A DNA stretch of 64,000 nt from Callaeas wilsoni. Lineage: Eukaryota > Chordata > Aves > Passeriformes > Callaeidae. The translations under genes and the position numbers were made by a program. The notes beneath the pieces are model-generated. The model was not told the origin of the DNA, did not search any database, and was given only the letters and a program-made list of their open reading frames with translations. The stretch is taken from the NCBI GenBank assembly GCA_013398955.1, contig VWPU01002907.1:1-64000 (forward strand). The letters run 5' to 3'. Of the stretch, positions 46,836 through 59,100 are shown one piece after another (the stretch's first letter is position 1; each line of letters opens with the position of its first letter).

Positions 46836-49800
46836 AAGTCCAGCCCCCCTGGATATTCAGTTTTCCCTCTGAAGGGGAAAGGAGATGAGCTTTAGGGTCC
46901 ATTCTCACCCAAACCATTTCATGGTTGGGTTTGAGTGCCTGAATTACTCACCAAGGCACAAGGGGGCACCCATGGCTAAAGCTTTAATTGTCCATGAGGA
47001 CCTGCGAGCCTTCGTGTCCCTCTGGAGGTTCCCTTGGCCCCAGCAGGGCCCGGGCTGCCTCTGCCGTGGTGGGGAGTGGATGCAGATGGGAGAAAAGGCA
47101 GAAAACCAGGTCTTGGCACAGTGAGAGCGTTTCCAGTTCCCTTTCATAGGGAATAGAGGAGGAATCCCAAAACACTTCCCTTTGTCTGAAGACTTAACTA
47201 AAGTCTGCTAAAGTAATGAAATATTAAGATAGGACTATCAAATAATCCTTTGGGGCATTATGCCTTTTTTGTTTTTTCTCTTTTTCTCCAGACAATGTTT
47301 TAATCCTTTATAGTTCATGGCAAGTTTAGGACCAACTGCTAACAAGAGACAGTCCTTTATAATTAAAGACAGGTTCATATTTTTGCAGTTTAAGGATAGA
47401 ATTAGATTTCTGGGATAAGAGTGAAGCTTTCTAGAGATTTTCTTAAGATGCTTACAGAGGAACCTAGAACTCTATAGAGTTTTTACAGTCACTTAAGTAC
47501 TTCAAAATACCCCAGAGCAAGCTGGTACTTCCCTGTGGATTGAGTTATTGTCTTTATTTTTCTGGTTATTTTCAAGATTGCTGATTAAATCTCAAAATTC
47601 ACAAACACCTTTATTCCCCTGTGTCCTTCAAGGAGAAATATGGTGTTCTGCTTTTCTAAAATCGAAAGTTGAATGAGTTCTTGGCTTTCTCAACTCCCCT
47701 TTCTCCTTGGACTGTGCTGCTTCCTCACCTTTATTAGGGTGTAAAACCCCCTAAATGTCCTTAAAACCGCAGCTTTGGATGCTCCACACACCGCAGAGGA
47801 GTTCTATTGGAGAGCAACACTGGTGGCACCAGAAGTTCTCTCCCCCTCTGCACCAAGAATGGAAAGAGCTTTCTACCACTTGGATCAGGAAAAGCCTGAT
47901 GGGTTCTGCAGTGTCCCCAGGGGTCAGGGAGCAGGAGGCAGGGACCTGAGCCTCACAGGGGGGTTCCATGTCCCCCTCCCCTTTCTCCCAGGCACGGACA
48001 GTTAGACGGGAGCCTGCTGCTCTGACTGCCACAGGAACAGGAACCTGGAAAAGGGAAGGAATCCTGGTGCTTGCCAGTGACACCTTTGCTAGCAGGGGCA
48101 GCTGGATGCCTGGAAACTCCTCTACCTCTCCAACTCTCCCTCTCTGCTTTCTACTCTTGTTCTAACCTGGCACGCAAGAAGCAAAAGCAGGGGTTAATAA
48201 TTGCCTTTTTTTTTTAAAAGCAAACCAGTCTAATTTCTGCTGAGTGAGCAGAAACTCCCTAATTTGGAACAGGGAGGGAGGAATGTGCAGAGGGCAGGGA
48301 ACCATGGATGAGCTCCATGCTTCTCTCCACACTAAGTGAACCTGTGGTGAAGCCACGAGCTCCATCACAAGTTCTGCAGAAGGTGCAGTGACTGCCTGTG
48401 GCTTTATGGCTTCGTGACATCCCTGCTGTCCCCAGCACCAGAACTTCTGTGATGCTGGAATGAATTCTGGCTTTGTATCTTAGTGGTTTTGTTTTCTTCT
48501 TTGTCGGTGTTCTTCAAATATTCTGGTTACTGTGAATAAGGTTTTCCCCAGGAGAGCAGGTCAAAGATAGAAGCTGATAATTCTGTCAGACCCTTTCCAA
48601 AAATGAATTGGCAGATTTGTGGGAACTTCTTTCCTTCAGCACATGGCTGAAGTGTGCAGAGCCTGCCATAGTGATGTTAAAACAGAGAATAATCACTGTG
48701 ATGTGATACGACACTTGAATGGCCTGAAGAGGTTATAATGGGTGTTTCTTTTGCTCAGTGCACTAAAAATGTTCTGTGCAGGGCTTGCTCAGCTTGTCCA
48801 AGTCTTCGGTTGTTCCTAAGGTTGCTTCATCCATAAGGAAGGGAAGTGAGGTGGGATGTGAAAGGTGTGGCTCATGCGAGGACCTGGGCTTAGTGTCCCC
48901 TCAGGGCTGCTTTCCCTCCTTTTCTTCAGAATTCCAGTCGTGGCGTTTTGAGTGCTGGGAGCACTTTCTTTGCACTTGCCCAGCTCAAGCACAAAGAGGT
49001 CCCAGTTGGGTGCTTGGAGTTTCTATGATGTGTGGAATAATAGGAGGAGCTTGGATGGGATGAGGCTTCTTTTGGTGCAGTATAGTGGGAATATGCTTTG
49101 CTGTATGCACACGTGTCCTGAGGAAATCAATGATTTCTGTTGGTGTGTGTGTGATATAAAAGCCATGTTAAAAATAAATAAATCTATTGCAATTCAAAGG
49201 ATGTGGGAGAAGGATGTAAGTAATATAAAAACAAGTTAACACAATGATGCAGAAATGAGGAAGAGGCATCTGTTAAAGCAACCCATAGGTATTGCGAGTC
49301 CAGAAGAAGGTGCAAGGTCTATTTTGAGCCTCCCAAATCCATTGTGAGTGTCTCTTGCCATTGGATCTCTGAATTCTGGTAAATCCCTGTCAGTGCCTGC
49401 TCTGAGATGCTCTAACCAGGAAGAATCTTGCAGATCCTGAGCTGCCAAGCCTCATGCTGAGGAAACACCTGGGAGGTGCCAGGCTGAAATGCAGACAGTG
49501 AGAGCACCTGACGGTCTGAGGTGACCCCCTGGCTGTGTCCCGGGGCAGTCCCAGAATGGAGCAGTGTGCAGTGCTGCTGCTTTTGCCAGCAGGCTGTGTT
49601 CGGGAGGATCAGACACCCGCAGCACATCCAGCACGGGAGGTCCAGCAGTAGCAGCGCAGGCTGGCAGCCGGAGGCACAGACTGTGGAAAATGGAGCTGGA
49701 TTTGCTGTTCTGTGTGAAAGTCTCTTTCGTTCCAGAGCCTGGGTTTGTCTGGTGGCTACAGGGAGGGAGGAAAGCCAGGAGCAGGGATCTTCCAAACCCA

Positions 49801-52800
49801 GCCAAGGCATTTTCAAGACAGTTGATGTCGTCGTGCCCCCTCACCCCCTCAGTGAAAACAGGGGAGCATGCAATTGTTTGGAGGGTAATCTGTAAGGAGA
49901 GAAGAGAGCATCACCTTGGCAACAATCTTGGAAATGGCAGTAACCTTAGCTCGTGCTGAAGCGCTGCGCTTTTGTGCCTGTTTCATGTAAGAGAAAAAGG
50001 AGGAATCTCACATCGTACGATTGATTGACAGACACTGAGCATCATTTTATCAATGTTGTAGAATCAGAAGGAAAAAATAAGGGATAAATAGAGAAGATGG
50101 GCAACATCTTAGTGTATCTAATAATTAATTTTTGGTGTAGGAAACCTTTTCCTATGAATAGGATAATTTCTGGATGCAGATGAGGAGTGCTTTGGGAAAC
50201 AAGGGTTTTTTCTGATCACAAGTAGTGTTACAAAAGTGGAAGCACCTTGACCCAGTCATTTTTGAAGTCTTTGGCATTTGTGTGTCTGCCTCTGTCTGTG
50301 TTTACAAACTGAGATTGAGTTTAATTTCCACTCTGTTACTGAAAGCTGGGGTTTAAGAGCCTTACAACTAACCAAAGACCCAAAAGCCTTTTGCCAAATG
50401 CAGGTCTGAGTTCAACATGACTTTAGAGTGGGCTGCTGCTCTCCTTTCCCCTCTTGGCTTCCATCCCAATGCAAAATAGGGGTCTGGTTATCCAATGCCT
50501 TGCACCTAATTTTTCTTCCTCATTTTCCTCAATATTTGAAAGCAAGTTGGGCAGGATTTAATGTGTTCCACCCCCTTAGTTTATTTAAAGCCCATCTTGC
50601 TCACATTTCAGTCAAGCTTACCAGAAACTCACCCCTTGGAAACAGGCTTGTGACATGCCAGCCTTGGGGGTTTCAGCTGAGATTTGCTTGCTTGACTTTT
50701 CCCTGGATTCAGTGACCCAGTTCCTCTGTGCTCCCTCCTTGATGTGAGGAGAGTGAAGGCCACTTGAAAGAGAAAGCTTTGAACCTTGCCTGGTTTCCAA
50801 AGGGTCCCTCCCAAACTGTTTGCATTGGCTTCTCCTTGTTTCTTACCTTCCTGTGCTCCTTGTGAGCCCACTCTGAGAATGGCCTGTGCAAACACAAAAA
50901 TAATAATATAAATTAATTTTTTTTAAAAGTGTCTTTTTGTAGTTGAGCTGGAAGGATTAATGGCAAATTCCTGTAGAGTCAGCACTGTAACAGCTCTGGT
51001 TACTGAGCAACAAGCCTTGAGCTGGTCAGGCACCTTCTCCTTGTCTGCCCTGGACACTGCAAAGGGCTCATCCAAATGCATCCTTCATTTCATGTCACAG
51101 GGCAGCCTGTGGTACTCTAGAAACGTAAAAGCCTCCAGGAGCCTAGCTTTTACTAATTATTCCCAAGATCCCAACGTAACTTGAAGCATTAAATCATTTT
51201 GAAGAAGATGTTCAAGGCAGTGAGTACAGCAAGGTTCTCAAACTTGACTTTTTCATTTTTCCTTCTAAAAATAAAAATTATTGCCAATGCCTTTTTTTCC
51301 CTCTGAATGAGAAAACATTACCCACAGTCCTGAGCTTTAGGAAACCTCTCTTCTTGCACACTTCTAAGAATTAGTAACAGAGAAGAGATCCTGCACCACT
51401 GCTTCCTGTTTGAGAAAATGCAAGGACTGAACGAAGCTGTTGATGCTCTGCATCACCACAGGCGGTTCCCAAACCCTGCGTCCTGCTGGCTTGGGCACTT
51501 TGGGACAGGTGACACTATTAGGAATCTCCTTTTGTGTAGCTCCTTGAAGGCTCTCTAGCCCCACTTTGCAGTGCTGAGACACCTGCAGTCTTTAGAGACC
51601 TGTGGAGATACCTGGGACTGTTTCTCACCAGCATATTTAACATCTGGTGGTCTTTTGTTAGAATCTCTCCTAGGGTCTTACAGGTATAGAAGACCTCAGT
51701 TCTTGGCACGTCTGTGCTCAAACAACTGCAGCCTGGATTTGCCTCCCCAGACTCCTCTTCCTTGCTCTTCTCCTCTGCCTGATGCCTGGAAATCCTGCTG
51801 TGCCTCCCTCAGACCGTGCTGGGAAATCTGAGATGCAGGGAAGGCAACCAGAGCTGGCAGAACTGGTTGGTTGTGGTTCCTGTAGCCCATGTTCTGGGGG
51901 GTGTTGCCAGCAGCACGCCCTCCCTGCCATATTATTCATATTATTTACATTTGTGCTCAGTGTGTTCTCTGCTGGCTCCAAGAACAAAAGCCTGTTGGTA
52001 TGGATGGGTGACAATGCATAGCTTTGTTATTAAAATTGGGACTTTTCCTGCTAGGACTTTTGCATTGGAAATAGCATCCAGTGATTTATCTCCTGCTGGC
52101 TTTGTTCTTTTTATGACCAAGGGATTGGCTCATGGAGGACTTCCTGCTTTTTTGGAGGAGCTTTGCAGGGTTGATTAATCTGTAGTAATAGTGGCTGGAG
52201 TGACCAGAGTTTCTATAGTGACCAGATGGAGATAAGAAAGTAGTTGCAAGTGGTGGTTGCTGAAGATGCTGGATGCCAAAATTGCAAACTGTTTTTAAAC
52301 AGACCAGCCAAGCAAAAGAGATCTGTGGCTCCACAGTCAGCTTGGACCTGAACGTCCTCTTTGTTTGGCTGAACAAAACCCAGATAAACAAAACACTGAA
52401 GGCAATTAGCTTTGTTTGCTTGCCTTTGTCTCCTCTTCTTCCAAATCATTGTAAAATTAGGAATAATGCCAGTGAATTCTGTAGCTATTCAGTGGACAAA
52501 AGCTGGTGCACAGGAGAGGAGAAACAAATAAGTATAATACTGCTGTTTTCAATAACCAGCCCGCTCAGTTTTAGCTTTTTACTCCATTTACTTTCTCTCT
52601 TCCCGACTGAAGGAGATTTATTTGATCATTCTTGTAAATGAGAGCACCAAGCATTTGCTGTAAGCACGGGATCTGGGTGTTGGTAGCACACTTCTCCTGG
52701 GAAGGTCCCTGCTTCCCAGCCTCCTTTCTTCAGAAGTTTCACATCAGCCTCTTGGTTGTGTCTGGGGCTGCAGGTGCCACCTGTGGCTGAGGGGCACTGA

Positions 52801-55800
52801 GGGGATGGGATGGGCACAGGGCCATGCTGCCAAGTGACAAATTTCCTGGGTGTACGTGCCGTGGAGTTCGCTACAGAAAAGGGTTAATTCCGACCTTCCC
52901 CTTGTTACAAAAGCTTTTTGTCTACCCTGTGGGGGCCGGCTGGGGAGCTGCTCCCATCAAAGCTTGTCACAGGAACACACCCCTGCATGAAGCAGAGATG
53001 GAATCCCACTGGCTGCTGGCAGGGGCTCAGTGCCACGAGGTGCAGGTACATCCGTGCTGTCCCGGGCCAAGGCAAAGGCAACATCTCTTGATGGAAAAAT
53101 ACAAGTGGAGGGAATTTAAGCCTGCCTGAACTTGCTTTCCCCATAGCCATGACCCTCGTACACAAGCCCCAGCCTGCCGTGGAGTGCACCCAGCCTTGGT
53201 CTATCCATCTTCCCTTGGACTTTCTGATCCCATGGACAGGGGCAGGAAACGAGTGTGAAACAGGTTCCTGCAGTCAGCAGTTTATTCCTACAGGTCCTAA
53301 AAGCTTCCCTGTGGGTTTTGCATGAACCCCCTTGCTCTGGGCTAAATGAGGGTTTGTGGTCCAGCCTGTTGTTATTTGTAGTGCTGGAACCACTGCCCTG
53401 ACTGCCTGCAGTGAAGGTGATGGTGTGCAGTGCCCTGGGGTAAAGGCAGTCCAGGTGGAACAACCTTTCCCATCCCCTCAAAAAACACCCTGCCATTTGT
53501 GGGGACAGCAATGGGGACTTCCCCTGCTGAGGCAATGAACATGAAAGAGGAGGTTGGGCTGGGTTGTTGATGGTGGCTCTGTGCTTTGTCTCCCAAGCTC
53601 TGTATGAGTCTCTGCCCCTGACAATGACCCAGGTCCTTGCTGCTGCCTCCCCCTCGGGCTCCTCCCTGCCTTTCCCAGGCTGTCCCAAGGTCGTGCAGTG
53701 GCTTTGAGGGGGCTCTGTGTGAGCAGTGCAGGACAGCCCATAAATCAGCGGGGCCCTGCTCGCAGTGTGCTCAGCCACAGCCACATGGACACATCCAGGA
53801 GCTCTCAGAGGGGACGATGCTCAGGAGGCTCCCTGGGATCACCCCAGAGCTGCTTCACCTTTTCTAACCCTTTTGGCATCTCTGCAGACACACAGCCTTG
53901 GATGTGACTGCAGCTGTTGGGGTGGGAATTCTGCTGCCCACCAGCACAATAGCTCCGGGATCTGCCGGCACAGCCTGTGAGCAGACACGGATGGGGGAGA
54001 GCAGACAAGGCTTTTCCTGATTCTAAGGAGTGTCACACCTCTCTCTGAAAACTTTCCTTCCATCCAGCACCTTTGCCATAGCTCCCCAGGAGGATGGGGT
54101 GCACCCATGTGCTCTGGGAGCAGCACAAATGCATTAAAAACGCAGAACACAGGGACTGAATCCCACAGCAGAGACAGGAGCTCCTCCAGGTCCTTTCCTG
54201 GAGAAAGGGGAAACTCGTGCAGCCCCACTCTATGGGGGATGAATCCCCCTAAGGAAACCAGTGGGGTGACAGCATCAGCCCCACCCAGGCAGGGACAGGA
54301 GGGGACCAGGGCACCTCTCTGTGCCCCACTGCAGTAATCAGCTGTCCCTGGTTGAGGTGGTTTGATGTCAGTTTTCTACCTTCACTTGGTGTGGTTATTT
54401 CTGGCCAAGGGAAGATTAGGCCTTCAGTGGGTGTTTGGAATGTCAATAACTATAATTAAGCCTTTGTGGTTCTCTTGCAAACTCTGGAATCTATAATTAT
54501 CAGCAGAGTCCCCTCCTAGCATTGCTACGGGGAAAGGGGCTCTTTGTTGGACTAAAAAATAGAAGTAATTTTAAAAATCAAAGCTATAAAATAAAATGCT
54601 AATCAGTGCCATTTACAAATATTTAAATTTAATGTTATTTCCCCTTTAAAGAAAGAAGGAAAGAGAAATCTTGGCATTTCTTGCTGTCTTTCAACTACTT
54701 TGGGGGAAGTTTTACCCAGAAGCTAGTTTGTTCCTGTTGTTTAATAATTGCATGTCAGGGGAAAAAAAGTAAAAATCAGCTCAGGATGAAGGGTTGAAGG
54801 ATACAGAGAAACTTTTTATGTTCTGCACAAAGTCCCTTTGCTGAATATGTCCATAGGACAGGAGAGTTTTCCAATACCTCCCCAGAGCAGTGGTGTCGAG
54901 GGGAGGGAAGGGGATTCCTGGGCTCTCCTTGCTTTGCTTCTCACTGGGATTGGAATGGGGCAAGTTACAAATGGTCTGGTTTTACTTTCTGAAGTTGGGG
55001 TGGTAAATGCAGCTCCGGGAGGACGCTCTCGTTCAGAATGACCCCTTTCTGTATCTGCAGCTTTCTGTACATCCAGCTGGGAATTAAGGAAAGCTGCTTG
55101 GGTGGGTGATGAATCAAGGCTCACAGTAATCATCGCTAAGTGCTCTTGGGATGTGATGATGAAAGGCACTGTAGGGACATCAAAGTGAGGGGGTTTTTTG
55201 TGCTAATGACCTGTTCACCAGAGGATGGCTGCTTGGGGTGTTCTGGGTTGTTCCGAGGAAGGCAGAGGTGAGAGCCTCGTTACCCACATCAGTTAATGAC
55301 TGGGGTCGTGTTGGCCTTTTAATAATGAGGTGTCAGGTGCACAGCATCAGCACCACACTGCAAATACTGAGCCTGCTCCCTGCCTGGGGCACAGCCACTG
55401 ACAAGAATATTAACACAGTCGTGTTGCTTATTCAAGGCTTTTGAAGATGTAAAATACTAAATAGTCTCATTTATCCCGTTCTGCTGATTAATGCAAGTTT
55501 TGCAGTGAGTTTTGGTCTGGTTCGTGTGCTAAATGTGGAGTTTGATGGGAAAAGAGTCAGAGCTGTTCAGAGAAGAGCATCTCGAGATACACTGAGCAGT
55601 AGAATGAGATTTAAAGTTGCCCTCTTTAAGCTAAACAAGAAATAGTTTAATCTCAGCTCATAATGAAGTCATGGCAGAGGAAAGCGATATAGCAGAAGCA
55701 GGGCAGGTGTTCAGGCTGGCTGTGAAGGGAGATTACACTGATAAAGCATAAACTTTGTTTACCTGTGGTGAGTTTGCCAGTGGAAAAGTTTGCTGATGGC

Positions 55801-56070
55801 ACACAAATGAGATGTTCCATGTGAAGAGGGATTTGACTGTTTTCTAAGAAATTGGAGAGTAAACAGCATTTTTTTCCTTGGTTTTTGGAGTGCAAAACTT
55901 GACCCCGAGCAAACTCTGGTTGGTGACAAGGCTCTTCAATCACACAGATTCTGGGAGAATGGGAAATGGGAGTAAAAATGTCCTGATTTGGTCTGTACAA
56001 AAGCTTCTCTACAGTAATGCCACTGGATGCTGCAAATGAGGACTCACCCCCTTGGCTACATTTCTGAAAT
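46836..56070. other. Gene-free stretch, 9.2 kb
   Basis: No gene, RNA gene or further CR1 recognised. The 222-codon minus frame 53116-53784 has no domain, contains many short-range stops in neighbouring frames and overlaps plus-strand frames, so I do not call it. An AT-rich patch lies at about 54540-54780. Confidence 0.5.
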
Positions 56071-56145
56071 ATCACAGAATCACAGAGCATAGTCATAGAA
56101 TGGTCTGGGGTTGGACCTTTAAAAATCATCTCACTGCACCCCCTT
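56071..56145 (-). repeat. Very short CR1 3' tail fragment
   Basis: ATCACAGAATCACAGAGCAT, then AGTCATAGAATGGTCTGGGG and TTGGACCTTTAAAAATCATC, show the CR1 tail repeats and the start of the 3' UTR in antisense. The copy is only about 75 bases long and runs into a poly-T tract at 56148-56159. Confidence 0.92.
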
Positions 56146-59100
56146 TATTTTTTTTTTTTGATCCTCAGTTACAAGTCCCACTGTGAAGCTGCCCTGATGG
56201 GCTCTGTACAGTACAATTGCATTCAAACTACAATAATTTTTTTTAAATCCCAAGCATATCCCAAACTCTGAAAACAAGCAAACAAACTCCCCTGCCTTGA
56301 AATTCTGATTCAATCACTTCATTTTATTTCCCTCTTCTTGAGGAGGGCAGGATTTATTTCACCAGTGGATGTATAAATATTGACTTACTGACTTGATTTT
56401 TTTTTCTTTTTTTTTTTTTTTTTAAGAACAGAGACACAACCAGGTCTCTTATTAGTTCTTACCCAAACATCAGTAAATACAGCCTTTCTGCAGTGGGTCC
56501 TGTTTGGAGAGCTTTACCAAATACTATTGCTGTTGAAGTAGAGAGAGTGTGCAGATGTGGAGAAGTGTGTTTGCAGGAAGAAAAAAAAAGCCTGTTGGCT
56601 TTGAAGCAGATTTGTATACACTGAGTTTGTCAGAAGAGACCTTCTCTGTGGAAATGGGCTGTTTCTGCTTTACGTGTTAACAATTTGAGTGAAGTATGAA
56701 GAAATCGAGCATTGTTCTGCTCTAAGTGGCACAGATTGCGTTTCAGTCGGTGCAGATAAAGCACCAGGGCTGTCTGCTCTGCTCCAGGAGATGCAGGAGA
56801 TGGATTTGAATTGCATGTTTAATCAGCAGGGCTTTTTTTTTTTTTTTTTTTTTTTTTAAACACGGGCCTTTACAGCCAGATAAAACGGAGCAGTCTCTAA
56901 TGAACTGTGCATCTGGAGGATGGCAGGTTGTGCTGAATATAAAACTGGTTGGGAAATAGATTTACACTTGCTCCTGCATGAGGGGCTGCTGCCAACTGCA
57001 CAATGAAGTAATAACAGCCACTGGCAGTGCTTTGTGTCTGAAGGTCTTAAACCTCTTTACACATAAGATGATCTATATCACAAGCTTCACTTTAGAGACA
57101 AGAAAATAATGGCACAAAAGCAATGGTTTAAGTTGCTTCAGGTCACCCTGCAGGTCACTGGAGTAGCAAAAGCCAAACCTGAACCCTGCTGGGATCTAGG
57201 TTAGCCTGGGAGCTCAGCACGCTGCTGCTTTCAGGCAGAGCAGAGCTGCCTGACTCAGACAGGCACCCAGCACCAAACAGCCTCTGGGGAAGGAAGGGAC
57301 CCCTCTCTCCAGCCTCGGCACTCTGCACCAGAGCAGTGGTGAGCAGCTGGTCACAGAAAGAGCGGAGCACAACTGCAAAAATAAACGGTGTTGTGATTTA
57401 GATTAGGTTCAGCAACTCCTTGTTATGGTTGGGTCATATCTTAAAATTACTCTGATTGCACAAACCAAATTGCAGTTGCTTTTTGGTGTTGATACCTCAG
57501 GATGTAGCAGAGTACAGGCTTTTGCTTAATATACCCGTGTGTGTTTGTGCAAGGGCTGCCTCATCCTTGTCACTGCTAAAGGAGCTCTTCTGTTGTCATT
57601 AGTGAGCCAGGGTAAGGTGGAGCCTAAGAAATTCTCATCTCAAATCTGTCTAAGTCTCACCCTTCACTCTGCTCTGGACTTACCATTTCCACTTCAGCTT
57701 CTTCCTGTAGGTATGATTTCCCTTTGCACAGTAAACTGCTCCCACAGGCCTGCCCAGCAACAGGACACAGGGTTATCTTCCTACAGCAGCTGGAAACAAA
57801 GAGTCTATCTTGCTTAGACAGTAGAAAAACTACTTTTTGGATTTGAATAGTATTACCTTAACTTTTTGTTATGACCAACATTTGCTTTGATGTTTTCTAA
57901 GCTCTTTTTCCTCTCCCTTTCCCACTGAAACTACTCAGAATCTGACTCAGGCTCAGTTTCTGTCTTGCACAAAACCTTTGTCCCAGGCATTTGTGCTGTA
58001 ACACACCGCCTTCTCTGGAAGGCCAAGACCTTGTACTGATTTCCATCTCCCTTTGAACTCTGCCTTGAGGCTGCCTGGGTGTGCACGAGCTCCAGCTGCC
58101 ACCAGCACCGTGTTCTCACCCTCAGGCTTGTTCCTCATCCTCAGAGCAAACAGTATCCCTGCTCCAGAAGGACCTGGCACGACTCTGCAGCCGGTACCTT
58201 CCCAAGTTTGCTGCCTGCAGCTCCCAAGTCCTTGTCCAGAGTGTTCAGAACAGGTCAGGTTCATCTTTCCTTCATCAGTTCCGTGCTGTGGGTGCAGGAC
58301 TCTGGCACAAGCGCTGACCCACGCCGGTGTCACTGGGATATCCAGAACACTGGCAGACCACACTGGGACTGGGCAGCGCCGCCTAAAAGGCATAAGGGCT
58401 GTGCACGTGTGACCTGCAGAATTCAGGCTGAAATATTGCACACTGGTGTGCGCTCCCTGCCATGGTGAATTGCTGTCATAGCAGCAGCAGCCACAGTGGC
58501 AGTTGTCCTTTTGTCCTTAATGTGCAGGAAATTATTTAGATCAGCAGGCACTTGTATGTGCTGGTGTGATTTCTTTGCCGAGGGGGAAGGCACTCTCAGG
58601 GTGGCTCTGTTTCATGAAGAAGAGATGTGCTGTTTCTTTAGAGAGCTCATGTTACCGCCACTCACTCAGGACAGCACACAGCCATCTCCATGAGCCCATG
58701 GCATCAACAAGCTCCTCTGTTCATGCACTTGTGCTTGCTGATGCATTGCTGCATTTAACTAGCAAACCTCCAGGCAGGAGAGCTGCTCCTCGTGTGCAGC
58801 AGCCCAGGGGGGGCATTTAATGGTGAATTATTTTTTCCCTGCATGGTAAAAGGGGGAAACGGATCTTGGTATTCTTCTGTTTGAGTGTAGGATCACCACA
58901 CTGCGCCTGGTCTGGTGTTTAGACTGGAGAACACAGCTCCAAACTGGCCGGTGGTGTTGATTCTCTTGTGTCTTCCACTAGCTCCAGTGACTGAATAGGT
59001 TCTAAACCAGAGAGAGAACAGATGGACAAACAGGGAAATAAAGGAATGTTCACAAAACCAGGCAGTCCTTGCCTGATACCTTAAAGGCAGTCAGGATTTA

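Noticed and set aside
53116..53784. 222-codon open frame on the minus strand
   Set aside because: No domain or recognised family, and several plus-strand frames overlap it. The length is within chance expectation for GC-rich DNA in 64 kb.
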